Shown here in pieces: positions 1 to 7,084 of a DNA stretch of 10,372 nucleotides (position 1 is the first letter of the stretch; the number at the start of each line of letters is the position of its first letter). Both the position numbers and the translations under genes were made by a program. The stretch is from Desulfuromusa sp. (lineage in GTDB: Bacteria; Desulfobacterota; Desulfuromonadia; Desulfuromonadales; Geopsychrobacteraceae). The notes below the pieces were generated by a model. It was not told where the DNA came from. It searched no databases and saw only the letters and a list, made by a program, of their open reading frames with translations. The DNA lies in NCBI GenBank assembly GCA_021647765.1, contig JAKIUD010000091.1, positions 1 to 10,372 on the forward strand, written 5' to 3'.

Positions 1-436
1 CGAGGACTCTGGCCGTATTAATGCGACCCTCCTTATCGACCTGGAAGGCATCATTAACGATTGCCTGGAGATTTTTATTGGCTCCATCAGACCAGCGGTT
101 GATGCAATTATCGATCAGCTCCTTAGCAACTTGGAGCCGCTCATCAAAGACAATCCGATCAGCGACAGCGACCTGCACCCGGTATTTGCCGTCGAAACTG
201 CGCAGGGAGACGTTGCCTTTTTTGCCCCCGATTTTTGCGCCATATTTTTCTGCTGACAGCAGGATAAATGTCTCCACATCAGTCAGAGCGCTAGCTTTAA
301 AGTGACACATCAACTGGTTCAGCTCGCGAGCTTTTTCAATCAGTTCCATCACCACTTCATCGCGCAGCAGGTCGATATCTTTGATCTTCTCGATCGGCAC
401 CCATGCGCCCTGGGCGTTCTCTTTATATCCGTCCAT
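1..436 (-). CDS. DUF3164-type Mu-like phage protein, partial (C-terminus beyond left edge)
   Basis: The frame opens at ATG 436 and stays open to the window edge, giving 145 visible residues. The start has a strong Shine-Dalgarno AAGGAG 8 nt upstream, four bases after the stop of the preceding gene. I recognise the sequence as the DUF3164 family of Mu-like prophages: an N-terminal IEKIKDIDLLRDE segment, then LSAEKYGAKIGGKKGNVSL, SFDGKYRVQ and, near the edge, AIVNDAFQVDKEGRINT. Family members are usually about 200 residues, so roughly a quarter is missing here. The molecular function of the family is unknown; its members sit in the early region downstream of the transposase and MuB genes, as here. 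It is the last visible gene of the minus-strand early operon. Family assignment is from remembered conserved phrases, not a search. Confidence 0.85.
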   Translation of the reverse strand, partial: MDGYKENAQGAWVPIEKIKDIDLLRDEVVMELIEKARELNQLMCHFKASALTDVETFILLSAEKYGAKIGGKKGNVSLRSFDGKYRVQVAVADRIVFDERLQVAKELIDNCINRWSDGANKNLQAIVNDAFQVDKEGRINTARVL

Positions 437-440
437 TGTT

Positions 441-704
441 TTATCTCCTTGTTGGGCCTTCAATGGCCAATCCAGCCACTCGCGCCAGGGCGATATCGGT
501 GGCTCGTTTTTCTGATTGTTTACGGTGGCGACGAGGGCTGAGAAGCCGACGCGGCATGAATTTTTCTTTGTCGGCTGGCGACTTCTGCATTAAAAGTATC
601 AGGGCAATAACAACGATCATGCCGACTAAGGCTCCAAAAACAATGGAGATCCCCATCAGGGTTGTGGTTTCCGGCGACCAGCTATAAATAATTCTCTCGA
701 TCAT
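441..704 (-). CDS. Small single-pass membrane protein in the early operon
   Basis: This 87-residue protein starts at ATG 704, chosen because AAGGAG lies 6 nt upstream; an in-frame ATG at 728 would place that Shine-Dalgarno inside the gene. After a short polar N-terminus there is one long hydrophobic stretch (about residues 16-42, from TLMGISIVFG to ALILLM), then a strongly basic tail rich in Arg/Lys (PRRLLSPRRHRKQSEKR). The positive-inside rule suggests the tail is cytoplasmic. It sits between the MuB-like gene (48 nt upstream) and the DUF3164-type gene (4 nt downstream), so it belongs to the early operon. I do not recognise a family. Small membrane proteins at this place in Mu-like phages have no settled role. 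Confidence 0.75.
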   Translation of the reverse strand: MIERIIYSWSPETTTLMGISIVFGALVGMIVVIALILLMQKSPADKEKFMPRRLLSPRRHRKQSEKRATDIALARVAGLAIEGPTRR

Positions 705-752
705 GCGACTCTCCTTTTCTGTCTCCACTCGGGGTTATCGATCCAGGCCTCC

Positions 753-1985
753 CTAGATCGCCTCGATCACTTCAGCAGTGACCTTTTCTTCGCCCATTTC
801 ATAGGCCAGATTCATTGCCCGCGCTGTGTAGTTGTTCACCAGCAATGGATAGGCGTGGCTGATTTTCTTATTGTCTCGATCGACACTGGTTAACCGCCGT
901 CCGAGAGTCTCAAAAGCATCAGAGGTAAATATTTCATCAATCTTGCGGTTATGCCGGGCGAACTTGAGAGCCAGATATTTTTCCAGGTGTCCGTTCAGTC
1001 CCCGGATTTCGGCGATCTGCACCCGCCGAATCACTTCGCGCATATCAACATTTTGAGCTTCGTTAAAGGTTTCGCGCAGTTCGGTCTGACCAATCAGGAT
1101 GATTCCGAGCAGCTTTTTATAGCCATCTTCCAGCTCATAGAAACGCTTCAAATATTTCATTGTCGGGATCGCCAGATCATGCGCTTCTTCAATCATCAGA
1201 CAGGCTCGATAGCCACTTTTAGCGCGGTCGAGCAGCAATCGGTGCACCTGACGGGTTTTTGCTTCCAGCCGCATTTTTGGGTTTTCGCTGGAAATATCCA
1301 TAATAATGGCATCGCAGATGCTGCCCGCATTGAGGCGGGTTTTATCAATAATTTGCGGATAGATCACCAGGGTGTCGCCGTCCTTCTGCAGTTTCCCGAC
1401 CACCTTGCGCCGCATGACTGACTTGCCGCTGCCGACCTCACCGATAACTGCCAGAAAACCACCATGTTTGGCGGCATCAATCATGGCCGCTTCAATATAG
1501 CGGTGTTCTTCACTCATATAGATATCAGCATCTTTCTGGATATCGTTGATGAACGGGTTCCTGAATAATTTAAAGTGCTTCATCGCTTCTGGTGCGATCA
1601 TTTCTACCTCCACATTTAATGTTAGTTTTGTCGGATCTCCGACGATCATGGCCGGACCTTTAAAGCGTCCCTTTCTCTGCCGTTCTCCCATCCCCGCCGG
1701 CTTGGCCTTGCGCAGATCCTGTTCTGCCGGACGCCATAAACCGTTGACACTCAGGCCGCGTTGCAGCATCCATTCTTTGACCCCTGGACGGCTGAGTAGA
1801 TAGGTTTCTAGTTCCCCCTTGAAGCCCTTCCTTCTTACGGGGAGATAACCTCTGTTTAAAATATGATTAACTGACGACTTCCCGACATCCATCGCCAGGG
1901 CGATTTCTGCCTGACTGATATCGCATTCGACCGCCAGCTCTTTGAGCCGGATCGGGGCGTACGCTTGCATCGCATTCATTCCCAT
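753..1985 (-). CDS. MuB-like AAA+ ATPase (transposition target-DNA activator)
   Basis: This 410-residue protein starts at ATG 1985 behind a strong GGGAGG Shine-Dalgarno that begins right after the transposase stop. An N-terminal helix-turn-helix-like segment (about residues 20-45, with DISQAEIALAMDVGKSSVNH) precedes a linker and an AAA+ ATPase core. Walker A is GEVGSGKS at 182-189, Walker B LMIEEAHD at 263-270, and the sensor-1 region ILIGQTELRE at 296-305. This arrangement is that of the MuB/ExeA/TniB ATPases. In Mu, MuB binds target DNA as ATP-dependent filaments, hands it to MuA and stimulates strand transfer, and MuA clears it from DNA near its own ends, giving target immunity. At 410 residues it is longer than Mu MuB (about 312), the extra length lying between the HTH and the ATPase core. 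The role is inferred from family and from its position directly after a DDE transposase. Confidence 0.92.
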   Translation of the reverse strand: MGMNAMQAYAPIRLKELAVECDISQAEIALAMDVGKSSVNHILNRGYLPVRRKGFKGELETYLLSRPGVKEWMLQRGLSVNGLWRPAEQDLRKAKPAGMGERQRKGRFKGPAMIVGDPTKLTLNVEVEMIAPEAMKHFKLFRNPFINDIQKDADIYMSEEHRYIEAAMIDAAKHGGFLAVIGEVGSGKSVMRRKVVGKLQKDGDTLVIYPQIIDKTRLNAGSICDAIIMDISSENPKMRLEAKTRQVHRLLLDRAKSGYRACLMIEEAHDLAIPTMKYLKRFYELEDGYKKLLGIILIGQTELRETFNEAQNVDMREVIRRVQIAEIRGLNGHLEKYLALKFARHNRKIDEIFTSDAFETLGRRLTSVDRDNKKISHAYPLLVNNYTARAMNLAYEMGEEKVTAEVIEAI

Positions 1986-1996
1986 AAAACCTCCCG

Positions 1997-3679
1997 TTAC
2001 AGTGCTTGCCGATCTTCCCCGTCAACCTCATGCCAGTCTCTCCCGGCAAGCATGGCGGCTATGACCTGATCGGCTCGTTCAATATCGATACTGCTACCAA
2101 ATTCATCCCGCAATGTGTGGTTGGTGGCCGGTTCTACCCGACCAACTTCTTCTTTGATTCGTTTGATAAAGGCCATCATGGAGATTTGCTGAATCACAGT
2201 TCCTCGGCTGATTTCCATGGGTGTGCTCCGTTTCGGGATGGGAATCGTGGTGACTTTGTCGGCGCGATGCCCATGCACTTGCAGGGTTCCACCGAACGGC
2301 AAGGCGCCTTTTTTCTTCTCTTCGCCATAGGCCAGGTTCTCGTTGACTTTGCGCACCTTCTGGATGGATGTTTCTGGTTGGGCTTTATATTCTTCACCGA
2401 TCACTGCTGCATCCTCCCGGAAACCGCCAGCCAGTATCGTCAGTGGTTTCACCAAAAATTCTTCTTCGTTAAAAATGATGGCAATCTCTGGCAGCAGATA
2501 AGGGCGGCGGCGCACTGAGACTTTCAATTTCGGACGGATGCCAGGGATATGCTTAAGCTGGTATTCATCAGCCAAAAAGGTAATGGTGTTGTCCTGGCGC
2601 ACGGTTCGTTCGACAACCGGCTCACTGTAGAGTTCATGCATAATGTTGGCGGGCGGGAGTTCGCGCAGTTCTTCCTGTTTGATTTCCAGCCAGCATTGGG
2701 TGCGGGGCATTTTGTGGCGGCTGTGGATTCTGAGTGAGTTGAACTCGACCAACCAATCCTGACACCAAATGTTGAGCTCTTCGATGCTATAGGCGGCTTC
2801 CAGGCCAAGGGCACTCTCAAACTGACACTCAACAATGTTTTGAGCCACCTCAGCCGAACCTTGCCGCCGGGGGTTGTGGGGCATGTTTTTGGGGATTTCG
2901 ATTTCCAGGGCTTCAAGTAAAGCCAGAATGCTCTTGGCAATATTGGCCGATCCAGCATCCATCAGCAGATACGATGGAACCCCGCGAAAGGGAAACTTTT
3001 CCAACCCCTGACCCCGCCAGGCGCTACACAAAAAATCATACGTAATCGCTTTACTCTCACCGAGGGCCTCATAATATTTAACAAACAAGGTTCCACTGTA
3101 GTGATCGACCAGCACCATGCGGATAATCCGCAGCTTGATTTTGGCAAAGTTCTGCGGCTTCTTCTCCCGAAAATCCCGCTCATCCAGCAGCGCCAGCCCT
3201 TTGCCTTTTTTCAGGTAATATTGAATACAGATACTGGCATCAAAGATATGGACGTGGTTGGGGTGCAGGCTGCGCATGCGAATACTGGGGGTATCAGCAT
3301 CAAGGGCGGCTTTGTGCATATCGCGTTCATTTAAAATCGACTGCAGCCGGGAAACGGAGATCTGACCTTTTTGGATCACGCCATTATCAATAGCAATATC
3401 CAGCGCCTTTGAAACCGGCATGATCACACCCTTGACCTGCCGGGCCGTTTCCTGCATCAGCGTGCTGATAAAATTCAGTTGATATTTGTTCAGACAGCTC
3501 TTGAGTTCCCCCTTGTCTGTGCGCTTTTTGCGCCCAGCAATATAGCCAGCCCGCTTGGCTATTTTATACAGGGCGGATGCAGACTTTCCCGTCAACTCAG
3601 CATAGGTTGTAATGATCGCTGCTGCTTCCCCGTGCTTGGCCTCTTTTAGACTATTGACCATTTCAAGTTTCCACTCCAT
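1997..3679 (-). CDS. MuA-like DDE transposase
   Basis: The transposase cuts and joins the phage ends to target DNA. The open frame extends back to 3769, but I chose ATG 3679 because AAAGGA lies 9 nt upstream, overlapping the stop of the preceding gene (3693-3695). That gives 560 residues. The rve/DDE core is visible: D147 in HIFDASI, D241 in LLMDAGSAN and E277 in RRQGSAEVAQ, a DD(35)E spacing typical of retroviral-integrase-like transposases. The N-terminal 120 residues contain HTH-like segments (for example GKSASALYKIAKRAGY) expected to bind the element ends, and after the core a beta-rich region (about 365-415) resembles the Mu-type C-terminal beta-barrel. Mu MuA is 663 residues, so this one is somewhat shorter. 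The MuB-like ATPase follows 11 nt downstream. Assignment is strong; assignment to a particular phage genus is not possible from sequence alone. Confidence 0.95.
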   Translation of the reverse strand: MEWKLEMVNSLKEAKHGEAAAIITTYAELTGKSASALYKIAKRAGYIAGRKKRTDKGELKSCLNKYQLNFISTLMQETARQVKGVIMPVSKALDIAIDNGVIQKGQISVSRLQSILNERDMHKAALDADTPSIRMRSLHPNHVHIFDASICIQYYLKKGKGLALLDERDFREKKPQNFAKIKLRIIRMVLVDHYSGTLFVKYYEALGESKAITYDFLCSAWRGQGLEKFPFRGVPSYLLMDAGSANIAKSILALLEALEIEIPKNMPHNPRRQGSAEVAQNIVECQFESALGLEAAYSIEELNIWCQDWLVEFNSLRIHSRHKMPRTQCWLEIKQEELRELPPANIMHELYSEPVVERTVRQDNTITFLADEYQLKHIPGIRPKLKVSVRRRPYLLPEIAIIFNEEEFLVKPLTILAGGFREDAAVIGEEYKAQPETSIQKVRKVNENLAYGEEKKKGALPFGGTLQVHGHRADKVTTIPIPKRSTPMEISRGTVIQQISMMAFIKRIKEEVGRVEPATNHTLRDEFGSSIDIERADQVIAAMLAGRDWHEVDGEDRQAL

Positions 3680-3692
3680 GGCTGCAAATCCT

Positions 3693-4664
3693 TTACAGTA
3701 TGCCTTCAGATATTCCGGAAATTTCAGCATCACTAAGGGTGCTTTTCTTCCCCGGTTTTTCAGCGTCAAACTCGGCCAGCACGGCAGCGCCGTCCCAGGG
3801 TTCGGCCTCTATTTCAAGCAGGTCAACGAGTGCTTTATGGGTGGCGACTGTCACCTTGCGCAGGTAACCTAAACTTTCGGTTGCAGCTGCAGCCATGCGG
3901 GGGGTCAGGTCGGTGCGCAACTCTTCGGGATCAAAACTGTATTTTTGTAAAATGCCGTCAATGACAAGTTGATCGGCTTCGAGCTGCTTGAAAAATGCCT
4001 CTTCACCGGGAGCAAAACCCTGCTGCTTTGCACGGGCTTCATGCTGGAAAATTTCTCTTTCCTGTTTATTGATCACCTGTTCCTTCGATTCCAGCAGCCG
4101 GTCTTTGGTGCGCAAAGTGGTGGCAGCTTCTTCAAGCTGTTCGTTCTTATCATCCAACATCCGCTCAATTGCAGCCTGGAGATCTTCATGGTGGTCGCTG
4201 TCCAGGGGAATTGACTCATCACCGATAACAATCAGATTGTCTTGAATTTCGACAGAGCCGTCGTGGTTGAGTTGGCGGAGTTTTCGGAGGTCTCGGTAAC
4301 CCAGAGAAAACTGCTGACACGTCAGCAGAAAATCCTCACCAAACGCGGCAAGGTTTTGTAGGTCTTCATCAACCTTTGCTCGTGACATACCAACGGAATC
4401 ACAGAACTTTTCCCAACTTCCGACGCCTGGGATATCTCTATATATCTTTTGAGATTTAACCTGCTTCAGCCAAACCAAACTGCTAACCGTCGCAAATTTT
4501 GCGAACATATTTGAAGTCTGAACCCTTCCAATTGCTTTACCGCATTCAGCAATCATATTTTCCCGCTGTTTTTGTTGTTCCAAAACTGAGGTTTCTTGCA
4601 GTTTCTCCATATTCACTATTTCGAGCGCTGCGGCTGTTGTTGGATCTGTCTTTTTCCTTGCCAT
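3693..4664 (-). CDS. Coiled-coil early phage protein with HTH-like N-terminal domain
   Basis: This 323-residue protein starts at ATG 4664; its Shine-Dalgarno GGAGG overlaps the end of the upstream gene, whose TAG stop lies 2 nt before the ATG, so translation is probably coupled. Residues 50-130 are helical and include an HTH-like stretch (SWEKFCDSVGMSRAKVDEDL, 83-102), suggestive of DNA or protein binding. Residues about 158-215 are highly charged with heptad-like spacing (LEEAATTLRTKDRLLESKEQ) and are very probably a coiled coil. The C-terminus is acidic. The gene directly precedes the transposase, and the transposase start codon lies 14 nt past its stop. I recognise no enzymatic motif. A role in transposition or early regulation is inferred from position only. 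Confidence 0.85.
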   Translation of the reverse strand: MARKKTDPTTAAALEIVNMEKLQETSVLEQQKQRENMIAECGKAIGRVQTSNMFAKFATVSSLVWLKQVKSQKIYRDIPGVGSWEKFCDSVGMSRAKVDEDLQNLAAFGEDFLLTCQQFSLGYRDLRKLRQLNHDGSVEIQDNLIVIGDESIPLDSDHHEDLQAAIERMLDDKNEQLEEAATTLRTKDRLLESKEQVINKQEREIFQHEARAKQQGFAPGEEAFFKQLEADQLVIDGILQKYSFDPEELRTDLTPRMAAAATESLGYLRKVTVATHKALVDLLEIEAEPWDGAAVLAEFDAEKPGKKSTLSDAEISGISEGIL

Positions 4665-4666
4665 GG

Positions 4667-4957
4667 CTAAGCCTCCAGTTGATTTAATTTATGTCTGGCG
4701 TTATCGATCATGCTTTCCAGCTGGCTTTTCCTTCGTGCCCAGAACAACGCCAAAGCATCACCTAATTCAAAATGACCACCCACCTTGCGGACAAAACCGG
4801 CATCTTCCAAGGTCGCCAGGTGGCACATGACGGTTCCGTGTTTCTCGTCGAGGCTTTTCGCCACTGCGTCCCCCCCGACCGGTTCTTTCTGGTCGGCTAA
4901 CATCTTGATAATCCGCGTGGTCAGTTCGACCGCCGCGATCCGCTTATAAGTATTCAT
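4667..4957 (-). CDS. Small IclR-type winged-helix DNA-binding protein
   Basis: This is a 96-residue protein. Its start overlaps the stop of the upstream gene by four bases (ATGA), and the Shine-Dalgarno GGAGG lies 6 nt before the ATG. Residues 8-60 read as a winged helix of the IclR/MarR N-terminal type: a first helix (ELTTRIIKMLADQ), a helix-turn-helix where LDEKHGTVMCHLATLEDAGFV is the turn plus recognition helix, and a short wing (VRKVGGHFELG). The remaining 30 residues form a basic amphipathic helix that could dimerise. There is no ligand-binding domain, so it is a minimal DNA-binding module. It may regulate or assist the early operon that encodes it; this is inference. Confidence 0.82.
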   Translation of the reverse strand: MNTYKRIAAVELTTRIIKMLADQKEPVGGDAVAKSLDEKHGTVMCHLATLEDAGFVRKVGGHFELGDALALFWARRKSQLESMIDNARHKLNQLEA

Positions 4958-5487
4958 CTATATCCTCCTTTGAGTTGTTTTTTCAGGGTTTGCATTTCCG
5001 CAATAGTTTGATCAAGACGGCCTAGTTGCAGCAGCCGCACCTCTTTAGCCGTCGCCACCTGCGCACCCTCAGCCGCGACTATCGTCGCCCCCGGTTCGAT
5101 GATCCCGGTCACACGGTGAATCGCGTACAGGTAATAGGCCGGGATCGGGTATTCGTTCGGCTTGCTCAGATAGTTGTTAAGCATATGAATTGTCAGGGGC
5201 TTGCGGCACAAAGGCGGATCAGCGGTGGCACCCTCTTCGCTACGACCAAAATAGGCGTTGATCCCGTCCATCAACTGATCACGGCTCATCCCCGATTCAC
5301 GCAGGGTACGTTTGATCGCGGCAGCAATCTCAATACAAGCCTCAAGCTCGTTTTCGACCGGGCTGCTATGGATCGGTTCAGTCGCCGCTTCAAGGATATT
5401 GGCCTTCACCTCTACGTACTCATCCACCTGGGCGGTAAAGTCCAAAAACATCTGATTAGGGTCTACCTGTCGCTTGCGTCTGGTCAT
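4954..5487 (-). CDS. Early-operon regulatory-like protein, family not certain
   Basis: About 177 residues if translation starts at ATG 5487, which has a weak GGA 7 nt upstream; in-frame starts at ATG 5499 and TTG 5514 are possible and lack a better Shine-Dalgarno. After a basic N-terminus (MTRRKRQVDP) a helical region around residues 45-125 contains MSRDQLMDGINAYFG and then PLTIHMLNNYLSKPNEYPIPAYYLYAIHRVTG split by a short loop. This pattern resembles a group of Mu-like prophage HTH proteins with phrases such as 'SREQIADRM…MLNAWTAES…FPAEFLPAF', so it may be a relative. The C-terminal 40 residues form a helix rich in Leu/Gln/Lys. It overlaps the winged-helix gene by 4 nt and begins the contiguous block that ends in the transposition genes. 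Function unknown. Confidence 0.75.
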   Translation of the reverse strand: MTRRKRQVDPNQMFLDFTAQVDEYVEVKANILEAATEPIHSSPVENELEACIEIAAAIKRTLRESGMSRDQLMDGINAYFGRSEEGATADPPLCRKPLTIHMLNNYLSKPNEYPIPAYYLYAIHRVTGIIEPGATIVAAEGAQVATAKEVRLLQLGRLDQTIAEMQTLKKQLKGGYR

Positions 5488-5530
5488 TCCTGGTTCCATT
5501 TCATGTCTAAACAAAATTCGTTTTTAGAGA

Positions 5531-5559
5531 TTGTCGGGATCTGTCACCCCTGCTACGCT
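5531..5559 (+). promoter_or_regulatory. Promoter candidate for the zinc-ribbon gene
   Basis: A -35-like TTGTCG (5531-5536) and a -10-like TACGCT (5554-5559) are separated by exactly 17 bp and point rightward toward the zinc-ribbon gene, 32 bp before its ATG. This would give the gene its own transcription, independent of the opposing early operon. Seen by eye; matches are 4 of 6 at each box. Confidence 0.45.
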
Positions 5560-5590
5560 TGTCCTCACAACCAACCATGAGGAGGGTAAA

Positions 5591-6112
5591 ATGATTACTT
5601 TTCCCAAAGAACCGCGTTTTATCTGTCGCAAATGCTTTCACACCTTCACGCTGAACCCTTCGTCTCCGCTGTGCCCAACCTGCGGGCATGCGGAAAAAAT
5701 CGACAAGAATCTGATAAACTTTTTTAAGTTTTATCCGCGTATGGTTGCGGCCATACCTGCCATGGATAAAAATGGTTTCAAGTGGGTTGACTACAGCATC
5801 TACAAAAGACCGGACATCAATATACATGGCTTTGATACTCTGATACTTGAGTGTGCAAACTGTGGCATCCATAACAAAGCCCCGATAGAAAGAGTGGCTA
5901 AGTACGCGCAAGAACCTGGTCTTCTTTATTGTCATAAGTGTAAAACCAATCCGGATTTAAATAAGGTGTCCAAAGAGTTCTTTATCAGCATCAGCAATAT
6001 CCACAAGGCTGTTTGGTTGATCGTTAAATTCCAGTGGGATTTATTTTCTTCTGTCGGGCTTGAGCCCGGCTCAGACGACGTTCTTTTCGGTGCGTTTCAC
6101 ATCGACGACTGA
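5591..6112 (+). CDS. Double zinc-ribbon protein, moron-like, function unknown
   Basis: This 173-residue protein starts at ATG 5591 behind GAGGAGG, an excellent Shine-Dalgarno; the frame is open further upstream to 5531 but without one. It has two CxxC…CxxC zinc-binding clusters: C12/C15 with C28/C31 and C88/C91 with C114/C117. The second module is of the kind ECANCGI…YCHKC. Between them lies a hydrophobic/aromatic stretch (LINFFKFYPRMVAAIPAM), and the C-terminal 45 residues contain IHKAVWLIVKFQW. It is the only plus-strand gene inside the minus-strand early block, has its own promoter candidate, and its 3' end overlaps the tail of the convergent small gene at 6024-6266 by 89 nt. The orientation and independent signals suggest a moron inserted into the early operon. 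Nucleic-acid or protein binding via the ribbons is plausible. I recognise no specific family. Confidence 0.82.
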   Translation: MITFPKEPRFICRKCFHTFTLNPSSPLCPTCGHAEKIDKNLINFFKFYPRMVAAIPAMDKNGFKWVDYSIYKRPDINIHGFDTLILECANCGIHNKAPIERVAKYAQEPGLLYCHKCKTNPDLNKVSKEFFISISNIHKAVWLIVKFQWDLFSSVGLEPGSDDVLFGAFHIDD

Positions 6113-6266
6113 TGTCGATGGCGTTGTCCTTCGCAATCTCTCGGCAGATGCGCCGGGACATTCTTGACACGCGCGAATCTGCATTCATTGCTTCGTAAAA
6201 ACAGTCGGGGCAGGCTTTGCCATCGGAGGTATTCAGTGTTGACTGGCTGGTTCGTATTCGGTTCAT
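6024..6266 (-). CDS. Small basic Cys-containing phage protein
   Basis: An 80-residue protein from ATG 6266, preceded by AAGAGG with a normal spacing. It contains CPDC (residues 19-22) and two further cysteines in MSRRICREIAKDN and RRCETHRKE, giving a possible CxxC…C…CxxH metal site, and ends in a strongly basic segment (RKERRLSRAQARQKKIN). It lies 55 nt downstream of the Ner-like gene on the same strand, in the position of the second early gene. Its last 89 nt overlap the zinc-ribbon gene on the opposite strand, so one of the two could be spurious. The protein-like composition and good ribosome site make me keep both. Function unknown. Confidence 0.6.
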   Translation of the reverse strand: MNRIRTSQSTLNTSDGKACPDCFYEAMNADSRVSRMSRRICREIAKDNAIDISRRCETHRKERRLSRAQARQKKINPTGI

Positions 6267-6321
6267 GACAACCTCTTTTCAAAACGTTTTTGATTTTATA
6301 AAAGCTGTGCTATTCTGGCGG

Positions 6322-6585
6322 CTAGCTGGCCATGCGATCACCACGCCGATCAGAAAGGATAGAATCCCTTTTGGTGGCGGAATATCTGTCAGCAAAAACC
6401 TGATCAACAGGTTTGTTGATCGCCTTGGCTATGGCACGTTGTACCCGGTTGGAAGTCGATTTACCGCTGATGACACGGTGTACGTGCCCCTGAGTGACAT
6501 TGCATTGTCGAGCAATGCCAGCCTGACTTACGGCGTGCTTCATGAATTCGATCTTGATTTCGATGGGTGTCATATCTGTATTCAT
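6322..6585 (-). CDS. Ner-like / Cro-type helix-turn-helix regulator
   Basis: This 87-residue protein starts at ATG 6585 with AAAGGG upstream. Residues 18-41 (SQAGIARQCNVTQGHVHRVISG) are a clear helix-turn-helix, followed by a helix (VQRAIAKAINKPVDQVFADRY) that resembles the C-terminal part of Mu Ner ('IANALE…VIWPSRY'). In Mu, Ner is the first early gene and turns down both early and repressor promoters once lytic growth has begun. Here it is the first gene of the leftward operon, on the opposite strand from the CI-like repressor, as expected for that role. The 20 residues after the HTH region are basic and variable. I call it Ner-like by fold, size and position, not by high similarity. Confidence 0.82.
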   Translation of the reverse strand: MNTDMTPIEIKIEFMKHAVSQAGIARQCNVTQGHVHRVISGKSTSNRVQRAIAKAINKPVDQVFADRYSATKRDSILSDRRGDRMAS

Positions 6586-6626
6586 CGTGTTTGCCCTTTC
6601 GCTCGGTGCTGGAGTGTCTTGTTAAA

Positions 6627-6956
6627 ATGATTTACAAAACGGCATATTTATCTACTGAAGACGATACCTTTTCAGAAGAATTGAATGATGCCGAACTTGA
6701 AGGCGTAACGGTTCTTACTCGCATAACCGCTGCCGTTCAATGGGATCAAATAGCTCAACATCTAATCGAGTTTTCATCCGAAAGAGCCATTGATCTTTTC
6801 ATCGGTTGGCTTGTTTACAAAAAGGCACAAAAGATATCCAAAAAAACCATAATTAATGGCGTGGATGTATCTGCTGGCCCGGCCGAACTCGACAGGATCG
6901 CAAAAGACATAAAGAACAAAATCAAAACAGAAACTTGTGGCCCAGATGAACACTAG
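6627..6956 (+). CDS. Unknown small protein between ner-like gene and repressor
   Basis: The 109-residue protein is read from ATG 6627; GGAG lies 12-13 nt upstream, longer than ideal, so the start is moderately supported. The N-terminal half is acidic (STEDDTFSEELNDAELEG) and the middle has amphipathic helices (AVQWDQIAQHLIEF; AIDLFIGWLVYKKAQKI). The C-terminal part (TIINGVDVSAGPAELDRIAKDIKNKI) reads like a short beta-hairpin and a helix. No TM segment or known motif is visible. It diverges from the Ner-like gene by 41 bp, and a weak promoter candidate (TTGATT 6554-6559, 17 bp, TGTATT 6577-6582) lies inside the start of that gene. If the leftward promoter at 7056-7084 is the early promoter, the whole gene is antisense to the early transcript. 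Unknown function. Confidence 0.65.
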   Translation: MIYKTAYLSTEDDTFSEELNDAELEGVTVLTRITAAVQWDQIAQHLIEFSSERAIDLFIGWLVYKKAQKISKKTIINGVDVSAGPAELDRIAKDIKNKIKTETCGPDEH

Positions 6957-7055
6957 CCATCTATTTTTATTAATAAATTTCGGCACAGTAGGTTCCTTTT
7001 TTAAACGTTTATTTCTTGCGCTTTTCGTTGTGGCTTTAATCTTTACTTGAAATAG

Positions 7056-7084
7056 ATAGTAGTCCCGAATTCCGAACTTTACAA
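7056..7084 (-). promoter_or_regulatory. Leftward early promoter candidate (Pe-like)
   Basis: Read on the minus strand, TTGTAA (7084-7079) and TACTAT (7061-7056) are separated by 17 bp. The -35 box lies inside the operator-like palindrome, so repressor bound there would block it. It would transcribe toward ner and the transposition genes. Each box matches 4 of 6 consensus bases; predicted by eye. Confidence 0.5.

Noticed and set aside
951..1421. 156-codon plus-strand ORF inside the MuB-like gene
   Set aside because: Shadow of a frame carrying intact Walker A and B motifs.
2006..2518. 170-codon plus-strand ORF opposite the transposase C-terminus
   Set aside because: Phe/His-rich shadow composition with no ribosome site; the transposase frame is clearly the coding one.
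5507..5935. 142-codon minus-strand ORF opposite the zinc-ribbon gene
   Set aside because: No ribosome site, unusual Arg-rich composition, and it is the exact reverse of a frame with two well-formed zinc ribbons and a strong Shine-Dalgarno.
6100..6120. CATCGAC-N7-GTCGATG hairpin at the end of the zinc-ribbon gene
   Set aside because: Possible terminator position, but only a 7-bp stem and no T-run follows.
6402..6421. Palindrome GATCAAC-N6-GTTGATC inside the Ner-like gene
   Set aside because: Perfect 7-bp arms, but it lies within coding sequence, is unrelated to the operator palindrome and could occur by chance; too weak to call an operator.
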